Below, piece by piece: positions 9,317 to 18,604 of a DNA stretch of 64,000 bases; positions within the stretch are counted from its first letter, which is position 1, and each line of letters begins with the position of its first letter. The position numbers and the translations under genes are program-made. Under the pieces are notes generated by a model, which saw only the letters and a list, made by a program, of their open reading frames with translations, did not search any database and was not told the DNA's origin. The DNA comes from Saprospiraceae bacterium (GTDB lineage Bacteria > Bacteroidota > Bacteroidia > Chitinophagales > Saprospiraceae): assembly GCA_016713025.1 (NCBI GenBank), contig JADJPZ010000004.1:3697001-3761000 (forward strand), in the 5' to 3' direction.

Positions 9317-9409
9317 AAAGTTGTCCTTTTTATATGTTTCATATTTCTAAGAGCCGTCAACAGTGATTACACATTGTAAGTTCCTGATAAAAATTATACT
9401 TTTCTTAAA

Positions 9410-9451
9410 ATAAAAAAAGAGTTGGGTCGAACAAGAAGCCCGACCCAACTC
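9410..9451 (-). terminator. Rho-independent terminator of the YceI-porin operon
   Basis: On the minus strand GAGTTGGGTCG pairs perfectly with CGACCCAACTC around an 11-base loop and is followed by a seven-T run. It lies about 45 bp after the porin stop codon. Confidence 0.9.
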
Positions 9452-9496
9452 TTAATCAATTTTTATCATCAACAATACTAACAAACAATTTGTGTA

Positions 9497-10960
9497 TTAG
9501 AAACCGATTACTGCTTCAATTACAACTCCGGAAAATTCTCCTTCATTCCTATAATCAGCTTTTGGAAAATCTTTATATTTCTGATTAGTATATTCTAATT
9601 TCAATAACATATTTTTGGTTGCAAAATATCCTGCACCTACTGAAAATCTATTTATACCCACTTTTGCTTGAGAATTAGCGGTTTTACCTGTATCAGATGC
9701 ATCGTATTTTAATCCATTTGGCTCACCGTTAGCGTTGACGTATCTTGCGCCAATATATACTTCCTCATTTTTCAAAAATCTATATATTGCTTCGGCATAA
9801 AATTGGTTCCAAGATCTTTTTGTCCATTCCTTTTTGCCCGAAGTTTCGACAACATCTTGATAAACAGATCCCTTCAATACATCAACTCCACCTTGTACTT
9901 CCAGTCCTTTAAATTTGACAAATGGGCTTATATTGAATGTTGTCAACCTGTTTGCAACTCCCGGATCAAACCTACCTGAAGCAAAATTTGGCCCTGCTTG
10001 GGTTGCAGGGTTGGAAGGACTTGTTCCAATTGAAATAGGCAATCCACCGATAGTTGCTGGCTCCATAACTCCAAACCAATGTGAACCTGTTCTATCACCT
10101 GCAAACATAGTATTTCGTTGTATATTTGAATTATGGTATACAGAAGCTGAAAGTCTGTAACGGAGTTCTTCAGACGATTTATCATAAGCTATTTTAGCAA
10201 AAAGTGATGGATTCCTTTTAGTAGGAACTACTCCGGATGAATTAACAGCATCAGGTTGCTTAATGATATTCCCACTTATAAATCCAGAAGTCATACCACC
10301 CATCAACATTAGATTTTCAGCAGGAAAGATATAAACTTCACCACCAATTTCAGTCGTAAATGCATCAAGAATTAAATTTTCTGTGAAAGGATTGAATATT
10401 GTGTTCCCTCCATCACTTCTTCTGAATTGAAAGTCACCATAATTGGGTTGGAAATGTCCAATTTTTACTCTAAGATATTTTGTAAACCACTCTGGATTGT
10501 TAAACATTGGTAGCTTATCTATCTGAATAAATCCTCCTTTTACCCAAAATTCACTATGGTGCCTTGAAGACATATAATTTTCAAGAAATACTCTGATACC
10601 ATCGCCAATTTGAATATCGAAGTTTAAATTTGCCATAGCAAGATTAAAACCGGCAAGTTTGGAAGAAAGTGTATCCTCTGCTTTGATATATCCATATAAA
10701 TAATTCTTGTTTAATGGATTTGTACTGGATGTACGAACGTAGTTAGCTTTGTTTTTGACAGTAAAATTCTGATAATCTTGTGTAAAAGAACCACCAATTC
10801 TAATTTTAAAACCATCAAATGGTGTTTCATCTGTTTTACTTGGCTCAAATACGTTCAATCCCGTCTTATCATATAATCTGGTATACTGAATCTGTGCCGA
10901 CAAACTGGTAACAAACATTGTTACAACTAAAAAGCTGAAAAGATTAATTAAAGATTTCAT
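9497..10960 (-). CDS. Outer-membrane porin-like beta-barrel protein
   Basis: A 487-residue protein with a clear signal peptide (MKSLINLFSFLVVTMFVTSLSAQ) and a body of alternating hydrophobic strands ending in phenylalanine (VVIEAVIGF), the usual end of an outer-membrane barrel. Segments such as YLRVKIGHFQPNYGDFQFRRSDGG, LMLMGGMTSGF and EVYIGARYVNANGEPNG resemble phosphate-selective porin (OprP/OprO-like) proteins of Bacteroidota. Specificity cannot be read. It follows the YceI gene by 46 bp on the same strand and ends at a strong terminator, so the two are very likely one transcript. Confidence 0.8.
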   Translation of the reverse strand: MKSLINLFSFLVVTMFVTSLSAQIQYTRLYDKTGLNVFEPSKTDETPFDGFKIRIGGSFTQDYQNFTVKNKANYVRTSSTNPLNKNYLYGYIKAEDTLSSKLAGFNLAMANLNFDIQIGDGIRVFLENYMSSRHHSEFWVKGGFIQIDKLPMFNNPEWFTKYLRVKIGHFQPNYGDFQFRRSDGGNTIFNPFTENLILDAFTTEIGGEVYIFPAENLMLMGGMTSGFISGNIIKQPDAVNSSGVVPTKRNPSLFAKIAYDKSSEELRYRLSASVYHNSNIQRNTMFAGDRTGSHWFGVMEPATIGGLPISIGTSPSNPATQAGPNFASGRFDPGVANRLTTFNISPFVKFKGLEVQGGVDVLKGSVYQDVVETSGKKEWTKRSWNQFYAEAIYRFLKNEEVYIGARYVNANGEPNGLKYDASDTGKTANSQAKVGINRFSVGAGYFATKNMLLKLEYTNQKYKDFPKADYRNEGEFSGVVIEAVIGF

Positions 10961-11006
10961 ATTGTTTTTGTTTAAAGATTAAGAATATTGTTTTATTAAA
11001 AAAATT

Positions 11007-11597
11007 TTATTGGTTTAATGTTACATCAAAAGCAAGGACTACATCATTGCCTGATTTTACAGCACCCAGCATAAATGATGGAGGCTCCATTCCGTATTCT
11101 TTCATGCTTAGCTTTTTTTCGCCTTTGACCGAAATGGAAGTATCATTTACCTTCTTGGCTGTGGTGATCAGGTCAGTTTCCAGTGTTTTTCCTGCGATGG
11201 TTAATTTTATAACACTTTTTATGGTGTATGTCTTATTGTCTTTGGTGGTGACTTCAGCACTTTTCAAAGTTGCAGTGATAGAAGGATTTTTATCAGCCTT
11301 GAGTGCTTTGTAGGCGTTTTTGTCCATGGCATCCTTACCACTCTTGAGTGCTTTGGATGATACAGTTAAAGTCATTGCTGAAAGATCTGTAACTTTACCT
11401 GTAGCATCAACAGTAAAGGTGGCACTGCAATCTCCGGCAGTAGATTTCATCACCCAATCGTGCATGGTCGATGTACCCGATACAGACATGTTTACAGCTT
11501 TGGCAGAATATTTAGTTTGTGAAAAGGCTATCACACTAAGCGATAATAAAACTGCTGCTGTAAGGATATACTTTGTGGTTGTTTTTAAGATTTTCAT
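11007..11597 (-). CDS. YceI-family periplasmic protein
   Basis: A 196-residue protein starting at the ATG at 11597, just before a signal peptide (MKILKTTTKYILTAAVLLSL through IAFSQ). The mature part has the YceI pattern: GTSTMHDWVMKS, LSAMTLTVSSKALKSGKDAMDKNAYKAL, the KNPSITATLKS segment and GDVVLAF-like last strands. It probably binds a hydrophobic ligand in the periplasm. It is the first gene of a two-gene transcript with the downstream porin, so the pair may serve uptake or envelope homeostasis. Unlike the YceI-like protein at 8197-8799 it keeps the usual spacing of this family. Confidence 0.88.
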   Translation of the reverse strand: MKILKTTTKYILTAAVLLSLSVIAFSQTKYSAKAVNMSVSGTSTMHDWVMKSTAGDCSATFTVDATGKVTDLSAMTLTVSSKALKSGKDAMDKNAYKALKADKNPSITATLKSAEVTTKDNKTYTIKSVIKLTIAGKTLETDLITTAKKVNDTSISVKGEKKLSMKEYGMEPPSFMLGAVKSGNDVVLAFDVTLNQ

Positions 11598-12183
11598 TCT
11601 GAATATTTTTGTTGTTATCGAATTATGACACAAGATTAGAGAGTTATTGGGTACCAAAAAATGATCTGAATTAGTATCAATCATGATAATAAATATACAA
11701 CTATATGACTTAAATCATTGATTTATATGTTGAAAGAAAAACAATTGGTTGTTGTACTAACTAATGATGCTGATAGTCAGTCAATTAGGTTTGCAGTTTT
11801 ATTTTTGAAGATATTGTCTTTTGACAAATGAGTCCCGAAAAAAAAGCTAAATGAAATTCTAAAAACCAGAATGTTTTGGAATTTTACAAACTTGAGTCCA
11901 CTTTTGAAAGTATCTGGAAAGAATACGTTCAAAATATTAGTTTCTACTCATTTGATAATCAATGGTTTTCCTTAAGGGCTACCCGCCGATTAAGCATAGG
12001 GAAGGAGCAAGAAAAGCTTATATTTCCTTCCTTCAACCCTCATTCCCTGAAAGGACGACCTCCCAATTATGAAAATCGAAGCGCAAGAACCCCATTTAGA
12101 GCAAGGGTGAATATGTTTGATAATTTTAAAACATTTGTTTTCGACGTAGACTCATCAGCAAAACAAAAAAAGGCTAAACTTCC
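11598..12183. other. Intergenic gap with a dispersed repeat fragment
   Basis: No convincing gene. A plus-strand open stretch at about 11876-12199 starts with TTG and runs through a reverse copy of the GGGTCGTC...GGGAATGAGGGT family (about 12033-12066), so it is not believed to be coding. The rest is AT-rich with no obvious structure. Confidence 0.5.
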
Positions 12184-12561
12184 TCACTCCTCCTCCTGAA
12201 CCGAAGGCGGATACATCGTTTTGATCTCTTTAAATAGTGCATCTACACGATACATTTCGTCGATGGTCTCGTCAAAATAAAAATGAATCTGAGGGATTCT
12301 TCTTAATTGATTTTTTATGCGCGCAGCAAGTGCCTGTTTCAGTACGTGGGTATGATTGTTGATCTTGCGCAGGGCTTCGTCTCTGTCAGCAACATTAAAG
12401 ACGCTCAAATATACTTTTGCTTGTGACAGATCAGGTGTCACCTTTACTGATGTGACACTTACAAATCCTTGTCCATATATATAAATCCCGTGCTCCTGAA
12501 AGACCGGGGCAAAATTTCTTTTGATTAATTCTCCAACCTGTGCTTGTCTCTTACTATCCAT
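12184..12561 (-). CDS. rbfA: Ribosome-binding factor A
   Basis: A 125-residue protein with the single KH-like domain of RbfA, which helps mature the 5' end of 16S rRNA in the 30S subunit. Recognisable are MDSKRQAQVGELIKRNFAPV at the start, VSVTSVKVTPDLSQAKVYLSV, the helix ALRKINNHTHVLKQALAARI and RIPQIHFYFDETIDEMYRVDALF. Length is normal. It diverges from recG across only 67 bp, so the two promoters lie close together or overlap. Confidence 0.95.
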   Translation of the reverse strand: MDSKRQAQVGELIKRNFAPVFQEHGIYIYGQGFVSVTSVKVTPDLSQAKVYLSVFNVADRDEALRKINNHTHVLKQALAARIKNQLRRIPQIHFYFDETIDEMYRVDALFKEIKTMYPPSVQEEE

Positions 12562-12628
12562 TATTTTTATTAAAGTGTCACAAATTTAATATTTTTGCAT
12601 TTAGTAATCGAATCAATACACGGATAAT

Positions 12629-14749
12629 TTGCCTAATCATCTAAATATACTGGACACACCCATAGAATACGTCAAAGGTATCGGCCCATCCCGTGGTGAA
12701 ACTTTCAGAAAAGAACTTAACATACATACGGTCAGAAATCTGCTGTATACATTTCCATTCAGATATATAGATCGTACCAAATTTCACCTGATCAAAGATG
12801 TAAAAGCAGAAGGTGACAACATCCAGCTTAAAGGAACTTTAGTCTCTGTTGAGAAGATAAAAGGAAAAACCAACAGGTCCCGTATTACCGGAACATTTAA
12901 GGACAGTTCGGGGTTTTTGGAATTGGTCTGGTTTCAGGGAGTCACTTGGTTGGAAAAGAGTCTGAAAGAAGGCGAAGAATATATCATCTACGGCAAGGTA
13001 AATGTCTTTAATGGAAATAAGTCCATGGTTCACCCTGAGATGGAGCTGGTATCTGAGTCTGCTATACATCTGACATCTACGTTTGACCCTGTTTATCCCA
13101 GTACTGAAAAAATGGATGCCAAAGGCCTGGACAGCAAAACCAGAAGAAAGATTATCAACAGCCTGTTGGTAACTATTGAGGAAAAGGATGTATCGGAAAC
13201 GCTTCCACCTTATATCCTCGAAAAACTGAAGATCAGCTCAGCCTACAATACTTTAAAATGGATACATTTCCCTTCCAATGAAAGAGAAAAGGAATTGGCT
13301 GTCAACAGAATAAAATTTGAAGAATTCTTTTTTGTTCAGGTGCGCCTGTTGCTCAGCAAAATATACAGAAAATATAAGTACCGTAGTGCTCCGTTTGCCA
13401 CAATAGGGCATTATTTCAACACCTTTTACAATGATAAACTACCCTACGAACTGACAAATGCACAAAAAAAAGTGATCAAAGAAATAAGAGCAGATATGGG
13501 TAAACCTGTGCAGATGAATCGGCTCCTCCAGGGCGATGTAGGTAGTGGTAAGACAATCGTGGCATTATTGTCCATGTTGATAGCACTTGACAATGGATTT
13601 CAGTCCTGCCTCATGGCACCGACTGAAATCCTGGCTCAGCAACATTTTGAATCGATTTCGGGATTACTGCAAGGTATGGATATAGGCATTGCTTTTTTGT
13701 CCGGAAGTGTGAAAGGTAAAAAAAGGGCTACCATCCTGGAAGAACTGAAGGAAGGTAAGGTCAATATCATCATTGGCACACACGCATTGATAGAGGAGCA
13801 CGTTGTCTTCAAACACCTCGGCTTTGCTGTAGTGGACGAACAACATAGATTCGGCGTGGCACAACGAGCCAGATTGTGGAAAAAAAATGATGCCCTTGCA
13901 CCTCATATTCTGGTGATGACAGCAACCCCGATACCCAGGACGCTTGCCATGACACTGTATGGCGATCTGGATGTGTCTGTCATAGATGAGCTGCCACCGG
14001 GCCGGAAAGAAATCAAAACCATACACAAATATGAAACCGCAAGGCCACAGCTTATACAGTTTTTACATAGCGAAATAGCCAAAGGCCGGCAGATATACAT
14101 CGTCTATCCTTTGATAGAAGAATCAGAAAAACTTGATCTACAAAACCTTAATGATGGATATGAACGGTTGCTGCAGTATTTTCCTCAGCCAGATTTTCAG
14201 ATAAGTGTCGTACACGGTCGCATGAAATCGGCAGACAAAGATTGGGAAATGCAACGATTTATCAAGAAAACCACTCAGATCATGGTAGCAACAACGGTGA
14301 TAGAAGTAGGTGTAAATGTTCCCAATGCCAGTGTGATGGTCATAGAAAATACGGAGCGTTTTGGATTGTCCCAGCTACATCAGCTGAGAGGACGCGTAGG
14401 TCGAGGTGCTGACCAGTCTTATTGTATCCTGATGACAGATTACAAAATATCAAAGGAAGGCAAAGAACGCATCAATACTATGGTAAGAACCAACAATGGA
14501 TTTGAAATAGCTGAAGTGGATTTGAAACTGAGAGGACCCGGTGATATACAAGGCACTCAGCAAAGCGGCTTGCTGGACTTCAAGCTTTTAAATATCGGCA
14601 CTGACAGGGCTATCATGGATACAGCCCGCAACTTTGCACTGCACATCATAGAAGATGATCCGAAACTCGAAAAAACTATACATGAAAACATCAGACAAGA
14701 AGTCTCCAGATTGAAACATCAGTATAAAGACTGGGCAAGAATCTCGTGA
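12629..14749 (+). CDS. recG: ATP-dependent DNA helicase RecG
   Basis: A 706-residue helicase that remodels stalled forks and Holliday junctions. The N-terminal wedge/OB domain comes first (YVKGIGPSRGETF; GFLELVWFQG), then the superfamily 2 motor with Walker A GDVGSGKT (about residue 305), motif II DEQH in VVDEQHRFGVAQR, TATPIPRTLAMTLYGDL, and the RecG-specific QLRGRVGRGADQSYCIL region followed by GPGDIQGTQQSG. The frame has no ATG before the wedge domain; an upstream stop lies at 12605-12607 and the only reasonable start is the TTG at 12629. That gives a normal family length. Confidence 0.95.
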   Translation: MPNHLNILDTPIEYVKGIGPSRGETFRKELNIHTVRNLLYTFPFRYIDRTKFHLIKDVKAEGDNIQLKGTLVSVEKIKGKTNRSRITGTFKDSSGFLELVWFQGVTWLEKSLKEGEEYIIYGKVNVFNGNKSMVHPEMELVSESAIHLTSTFDPVYPSTEKMDAKGLDSKTRRKIINSLLVTIEEKDVSETLPPYILEKLKISSAYNTLKWIHFPSNEREKELAVNRIKFEEFFFVQVRLLLSKIYRKYKYRSAPFATIGHYFNTFYNDKLPYELTNAQKKVIKEIRADMGKPVQMNRLLQGDVGSGKTIVALLSMLIALDNGFQSCLMAPTEILAQQHFESISGLLQGMDIGIAFLSGSVKGKKRATILEELKEGKVNIIIGTHALIEEHVVFKHLGFAVVDEQHRFGVAQRARLWKKNDALAPHILVMTATPIPRTLAMTLYGDLDVSVIDELPPGRKEIKTIHKYETARPQLIQFLHSEIAKGRQIYIVYPLIEESEKLDLQNLNDGYERLLQYFPQPDFQISVVHGRMKSADKDWEMQRFIKKTTQIMVATTVIEVGVNVPNASVMVIENTERFGLSQLHQLRGRVGRGADQSYCILMTDYKISKEGKERINTMVRTNNGFEIAEVDLKLRGPGDIQGTQQSGLLDFKLLNIGTDRAIMDTARNFALHIIEDDPKLEKTIHENIRQEVSRLKHQYKDWARIS

Positions 14750-14761
14750 CAAGATAAAAAA

Positions 14762-15112
14762 TCAACCATTTTTTGAGTGCAACAACTCATCCCAATATTC
14801 AGCTGCTCTGCGCGTATGAGGAATACATATGGATCCACCTACAAGATTGGCCACAGAAAAAACTTCATAAATCTCTTCGGTAGTGACACCCAGATCATGG
14901 CAAGTGCCCAAATGGTATTTGATACAGTCATCACATCTCAGGACCATAGAAGCTACAAGGCCCAAAAGCTCTTTTACTTTTTCTGAAAGTGCCCCGTCCT
15001 GATAAGTCTGATTGTCCAGGCTAAAAAATCTTTTCAGCACTTTATTGTCCTGGGCCAATATTCTGTCATTCATTTTGGCTCTGTAATCATTAAATTCATT
15101 GATCAATGACAT
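14762..15112 (-). CDS. Carboxymuconolactone decarboxylase (AhpD-like) family protein
   Basis: A 116-residue single-domain CMD protein. The signature CxxCxxxH motif is visible in RCDDCIKYHLGTCHDLGVTTEEIYEVFSVANLVGG, as in AhpD-type redox proteins where the two cysteines form a reactive disulfide. Such proteins act in peroxide defence or as small decarboxylase-like enzymes; the substrate cannot be assigned. It ends 12 bp from the convergent recG stop. It is followed (upstream on the minus strand) by a small membrane protein at 32 bp spacing, so the two may be co-transcribed. Confidence 0.88.
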   Translation of the reverse strand: MSLINEFNDYRAKMNDRILAQDNKVLKRFFSLDNQTYQDGALSEKVKELLGLVASMVLRCDDCIKYHLGTCHDLGVTTEEIYEVFSVANLVGGSICIPHTRRAAEYWDELLHSKNG

Positions 15113-15144
15113 AACTTGTGATGTTTAATTTGTTGTTGAAAAAA

Positions 15145-15609
15145 TCAAACCCTGTCAGGTGTGTTGATAATACGCCAGAAAGATATGATCATCCTCATGG
15201 GCAAAAGCACTGTGGTTACAATAGCTCCGGTGCAAAAGAAGATGAACTGATATTTTATAAATCTGCCGAAATCATAATCTCTCATATCAGATGATCCTCT
15301 CAGAAAGCTGATGGTGCCTTCTTCGTCTATGAATTTCTGAAAATCATACATGCTCCCCACGAGATACATAAAAATGGCGATCGGTAAGAAAATTAAGATC
15401 CATTTGACCCATTTTGATCTCGAATATGGCACAAATTTCCACAAAAACAGCCACCTGGTAAACCATAAGAACAGGAAAATAGACGTGATATTTGAAAGAT
15501 AAAAAGGGTAATTTTCTCCACATTTCAAATAAACAGGAATCATGATCATTGAACAGAATATCAGTATAAACATCCAGCTTAAGATCTCAAATCGCCACTC
15601 TTTTTGCAT
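15145..15609 (-). CDS. Small membrane protein of unknown function
   Basis: A 154-residue protein with four hydrophobic helices at about residues 10-27, 36-57, 68-88 and 122-143. A polar loop between helices 3 and 4 reads YDFQKFIDEEGTISFLRGSS. No family is recognised. It lies 32 bp upstream of the CMD-domain gene on the same strand and likely shares its promoter. The start is an ATG followed by a charged stretch (MQKEWRFEI), consistent with a cytoplasmic N-terminus. Confidence 0.65.
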   Translation of the reverse strand: MQKEWRFEILSWMFILIFCSMIMIPVYLKCGENYPFYLSNITSIFLFLWFTRWLFLWKFVPYSRSKWVKWILIFLPIAIFMYLVGSMYDFQKFIDEEGTISFLRGSSDMRDYDFGRFIKYQFIFFCTGAIVTTVLLPMRMIISFWRIINTPDRV

Positions 15610-15745
15610 GTATTTTCGCTGTTTAGTCCCGCAAATGTAATGTAATACAATTAGTTTCAGGCTATCGCCGTGGAGATAATAAAAAAGAAAGCATTTTGTT
15701 TTAACAAAATTTTACTTTACCACCTTCATAAATCAAAGTCAAATA

Positions 15746-15900
15746 CACTTTCATCAAAATGTAATAAACCGGATAACCTGATATTTTTTCCTAGTTGAAG
15801 AGAAATGTATAGGTTAATTAGGGTCACAACTGTTGAGTTAACCCAACAGTTTCCAATCAACCGGTAAGTCTGTGTAGTTTAACAATGTACAAATAATTGA
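15746..15900. repeat. Dispersed ~155-bp repeat with a central palindrome (copy 1)
   Basis: This copy aligns by eye along its length to 38469-38623, sharing CACTTTCATCAAAAT, AACCTGATATTTTTT, GTATAGGT and the core GGGTCACAACTGTTG through CCAACAGTTTCC. The central 24 bases (15828-15851) form a palindrome with one mismatch. The gap 15610-16158 contains no gene. It also holds short CGACGGGCTTTACCCGTCG and GGGGCAAAATATTAG-type pieces around 16009-16045. Confidence 0.75.
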
Positions 15901-16158
15901 ATAAAAACGTAACTGTTTAGGTGCTTAGTCAAATGAATAGTTTTTGTCACGATTTTTGCAACTTTCAGGCAAAAATAGCGCCAAAACTAAGAGTTCCATT
16001 CTTTTAACGACGGGCTTTACCCGTCGTTACTAATATTTTGCCCCTACAGGGCAATGACCTAAATAGTTGCATAAAAACTTAAAATGAAAATCTATTACGA
16101 CAATCCCTGACTTTCCTATCTGCCCTACCCTTTTTAGATTTGGATCAAATCACTTCAG

Positions 16159-16193
16159 AAAAAAAGGGGCATCATCCGAAAATGATACCCCTT
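16159..16193 (-). terminator. Terminator after the giant surface-protein gene
   Basis: On the minus strand AAGGGG-T-ATCAT pairs with ATGAT-G-CCCCTT around a six-base loop, followed by a T-rich tail (A-run at 16159-16165 on the plus strand). It lies 24 bp after the stop codon at 16217. Confidence 0.85.
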
Positions 16194-16216
16194 TAAACTT
16201 TATTACAAAATAATAA

Positions 16217-18601
16217 TTACTCGAGTCTGATCAGCTTTTTCTGAATTGCTTGCCCGTTGATGGTGATCACTACGTTGTAAACACCTGCAGGTACATCATT
16301 CAGTTTAAGATTGTACATCGTTTCTCCAGCTTTCTGTGCATCAGAAGGTTTGATAGAAGCAATGAGCTTACTCGCACTGTCAAACAACTCAATCTCAACC
16401 TTTGAGTCTTGTCCCACCATGACATTTATATTTGTCTCTTCTTTAGCAGGGTTAGGGTACAGACTCACTGATAATGTGCCGCTATGATTTACACTTACCA
16501 TTTTGCTATATGTATATTGTCCATCAAAATCTGTCTGCTTCACTCTATATACATACACTCCTGGTTTTTCCACATCCTGATCGTTCAAACTATAGTTGCT
16601 CACATCTGTTGTGTTGCCTTTAGCAGGAACCTTTCCAGGTATCAATTTAAATTCAGCATCTGATTCCATCCTCCTTTCTACCTCATAGTGACTTGCATTC
16701 ACTTCTTTGGCAGTACTCCAGGTAATTTCATGGACATTATTGACACGTCGTGCATTTACATCCAGCCAATCTACAGGCAGTACCCCAAAGGCAATACCCA
16801 TATCAATGTTTTCATTGATTTTACCTGAAGTAAACTCAATTGTTCTGGTTGTATTTGAGCCATTACTGTGATCCACATCACTATCCATGTCATCTGAAGC
16901 TCGTCTAGGTAATGTGGCACCATAGCCAGCAGGTGGTGAAAACCGCAAATAGTAGGCCTGTTGTTCCAGATAGTTGATGTTGTAAGTACCATCAGAATCT
17001 GTAACGGTTGTGGCAGCAACTTTTCCTGTTGCTTTTTCTATTGCTTCGACTTTCACTCCTTCCACTTTTGGTTCATTACTTTCCTGGATACCATTGACAT
17101 TGGCATCTCTCCACACCAGGTTACCTGCTTGGGCCATCGGATAGAAACCTGCACCAAGATCACATTTCTCCTGACCAGACAAGACTGTAAACTTATCAGT
17201 GGTAGTAGGTCCGTTGGCATTAGTGATATCACTATCATTTTCCTCATTGGTACCTACGTTTGCTCGTGCTCTTACCAGTCCCAATGGAGGCATGATCACT
17301 TCTACATAGTACTCGCCCGGAGGAGCACAGAACTTCCAGTAGCCATCATCAGACGGAGTACCAGGTTTATGTCCAGTATATTTGAAATCCCAGATCAACC
17401 ATGTTCCGAAGTGATTTCTCCACAAGTTCACCTTCAATCCATTGATACCGTTTTCATTAGTATTCCAGATATCATTTTTGTTGATATCATACCATACTAA
17501 GTCTCCGATAGGTATACACTTGTAATATCCTGCATCCCATGTCATATCTCTCTCTCCCGGAGCCAGATATGTTGTGGCAGTAGTACGTGGTCCATTTGAT
17601 CTATCTACATCACTGTCTGTTACATCACTTCCTCTATTGAAGAAGGTCTGTTCAAATCCAGCAGGATCTATGAACTCAAGGTAGTAGTTGCCTGGATACA
17701 AGAAGTCAAACAAGTAATATCCATTGATATCTGTGTATGTAGTACCTACGTATGAGCCGTCACCTTTGTAAAGATTCACTTGAACTCCAGCTATTCCTGG
17801 CTCACCTGCATTTTGCTGTCCATTACCATTAAGGTCATGCCATACAAAGTCTCCAATGGCTGCAAGTATCAATAAACCTGCATCATAAGTACTATCGAAC
17901 TCTCCACCTGTGATATTGGTACATGGTCCTAATCCGTTAAGATCTACATCACTATCAAGTCTGTCATTAGCACCTTGATTCTGGAATGTAAATGCACATC
18001 CTCTTGGTAAATTACTAATATTAAACTGTACCTGATAATCTCCAGGGATCAAGTTATTGAAGAAATAGAATCCTGTGGCATCAGTTGTAGTAGTCTGTAA
18101 AACATTACCTCTACAATCTGTAAGCGTTGCAATTACATTAGCTACTCCTGGTTCTCCCGGATCCTGAATACCATCACCATCTAGGTCTTTCCAAACTGTA
18201 TCTCCAAGACCTCCTACTACGATCACTTTTTCAGGATCGTGATCGTCTTCATCTTGGTTGAAGTTTGGTCCGTTACCATTGATGACATTATCCCATGGTC
18301 CGTCTGGCTCTACTTCGTTTTCACGTGGTGAATTTGTATTACCTACACTGTCTGCATCATCATTTCTGTTGTTACCAACATTATCTTGTGATGATCTGAT
18401 TTCAGCATAATTCCACCAGTCTTTCACTGCTGGATTTGCATCCAAAGCTACGACTAAGTTTAATGGTATGGTGATACTATCTCCTGGCATCAAGACACTT
18501 GTAATGGTGTAATTCAATAAGCCATCAGCCGATGCTGTAGGGGCCGTAATTAAGCTCCATCCTGCATTTGACACTGCATTGAATGTAAATCCGCTTCTCA
18601 T
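16217..18601 (-). CDS. C-terminal part of the giant DUF11/SdrD_B surface protein, with T9SS sorting domain
   Basis: 794 codons in the same frame as, and directly continuing, the 18602-29440 frame across one amber codon. It begins in the middle of the 21st DUF11 repeat (MRSGFTFNAVSNAGW), so it has no signal peptide of its own and is not an independent gene. Four SdrD_B-like beta domains follow, starting LGDTVWKDLDGDGIQDPGEP, IGDFVWHDLNGNGQQNAGEP, IGDLVWYDINKND and AGNLVWRDANVNGIQESNEP. Each has acidic DxDxDG-type loops likely to bind calcium. Then comes a fibronectin-like segment (EITWSTAKEVNASHYEVERR) and a type A T9SS C-terminal domain (LYPNPAKEETNINVMVG; ending KKLIRLE). Without read-through or the missing sense codon, this sorting tail would never be attached to the secreted part. 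Confidence 0.85.
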   Translation of the reverse strand: MRSGFTFNAVSNAGWSLITAPTASADGLLNYTITSVLMPGDSITIPLNLVVALDANPAVKDWWNYAEIRSSQDNVGNNRNDDADSVGNTNSPRENEVEPDGPWDNVINGNGPNFNQDEDDHDPEKVIVVGGLGDTVWKDLDGDGIQDPGEPGVANVIATLTDCRGNVLQTTTTDATGFYFFNNLIPGDYQVQFNISNLPRGCAFTFQNQGANDRLDSDVDLNGLGPCTNITGGEFDSTYDAGLLILAAIGDFVWHDLNGNGQQNAGEPGIAGVQVNLYKGDGSYVGTTYTDINGYYLFDFLYPGNYYLEFIDPAGFEQTFFNRGSDVTDSDVDRSNGPRTTATTYLAPGERDMTWDAGYYKCIPIGDLVWYDINKNDIWNTNENGINGLKVNLWRNHFGTWLIWDFKYTGHKPGTPSDDGYWKFCAPPGEYYVEVIMPPLGLVRARANVGTNEENDSDITNANGPTTTDKFTVLSGQEKCDLGAGFYPMAQAGNLVWRDANVNGIQESNEPKVEGVKVEAIEKATGKVAATTVTDSDGTYNINYLEQQAYYLRFSPPAGYGATLPRRASDDMDSDVDHSNGSNTTRTIEFTSGKINENIDMGIAFGVLPVDWLDVNARRVNNVHEITWSTAKEVNASHYEVERRMESDAEFKLIPGKVPAKGNTTDVSNYSLNDQDVEKPGVYVYRVKQTDFDGQYTYSKMVSVNHSGTLSVSLYPNPAKEETNINVMVGQDSKVEIELFDSASKLIASIKPSDAQKAGETMYNLKLNDVPAGVYNVVITINGQAIQKKLIRLE

Positions 18602-18604
18602 CTA
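18602..18604 (-). other. In-frame amber codon splitting the giant gene
   Basis: On the minus strand the bases read AAT GAC TAG ATG AGA AGC GGA, where every other repeat encodes N/S-D-Y-I-P-x-G. The TAG stands at the invariant Tyr, and the next two codons (Met, Arg) also differ from the usual Ile-Pro. The frame is otherwise unbroken for about 13.2 kb. There are four base differences in six positions just beside TAG, which is unlike a single sequencing error. Confidence 0.85.

Noticed and set aside
11876..12199. Plus-strand 107-codon frame
   Set aside because: It starts with TTG, runs through a dispersed repeat, ends inside rbfA and shows no domain; considered chance.
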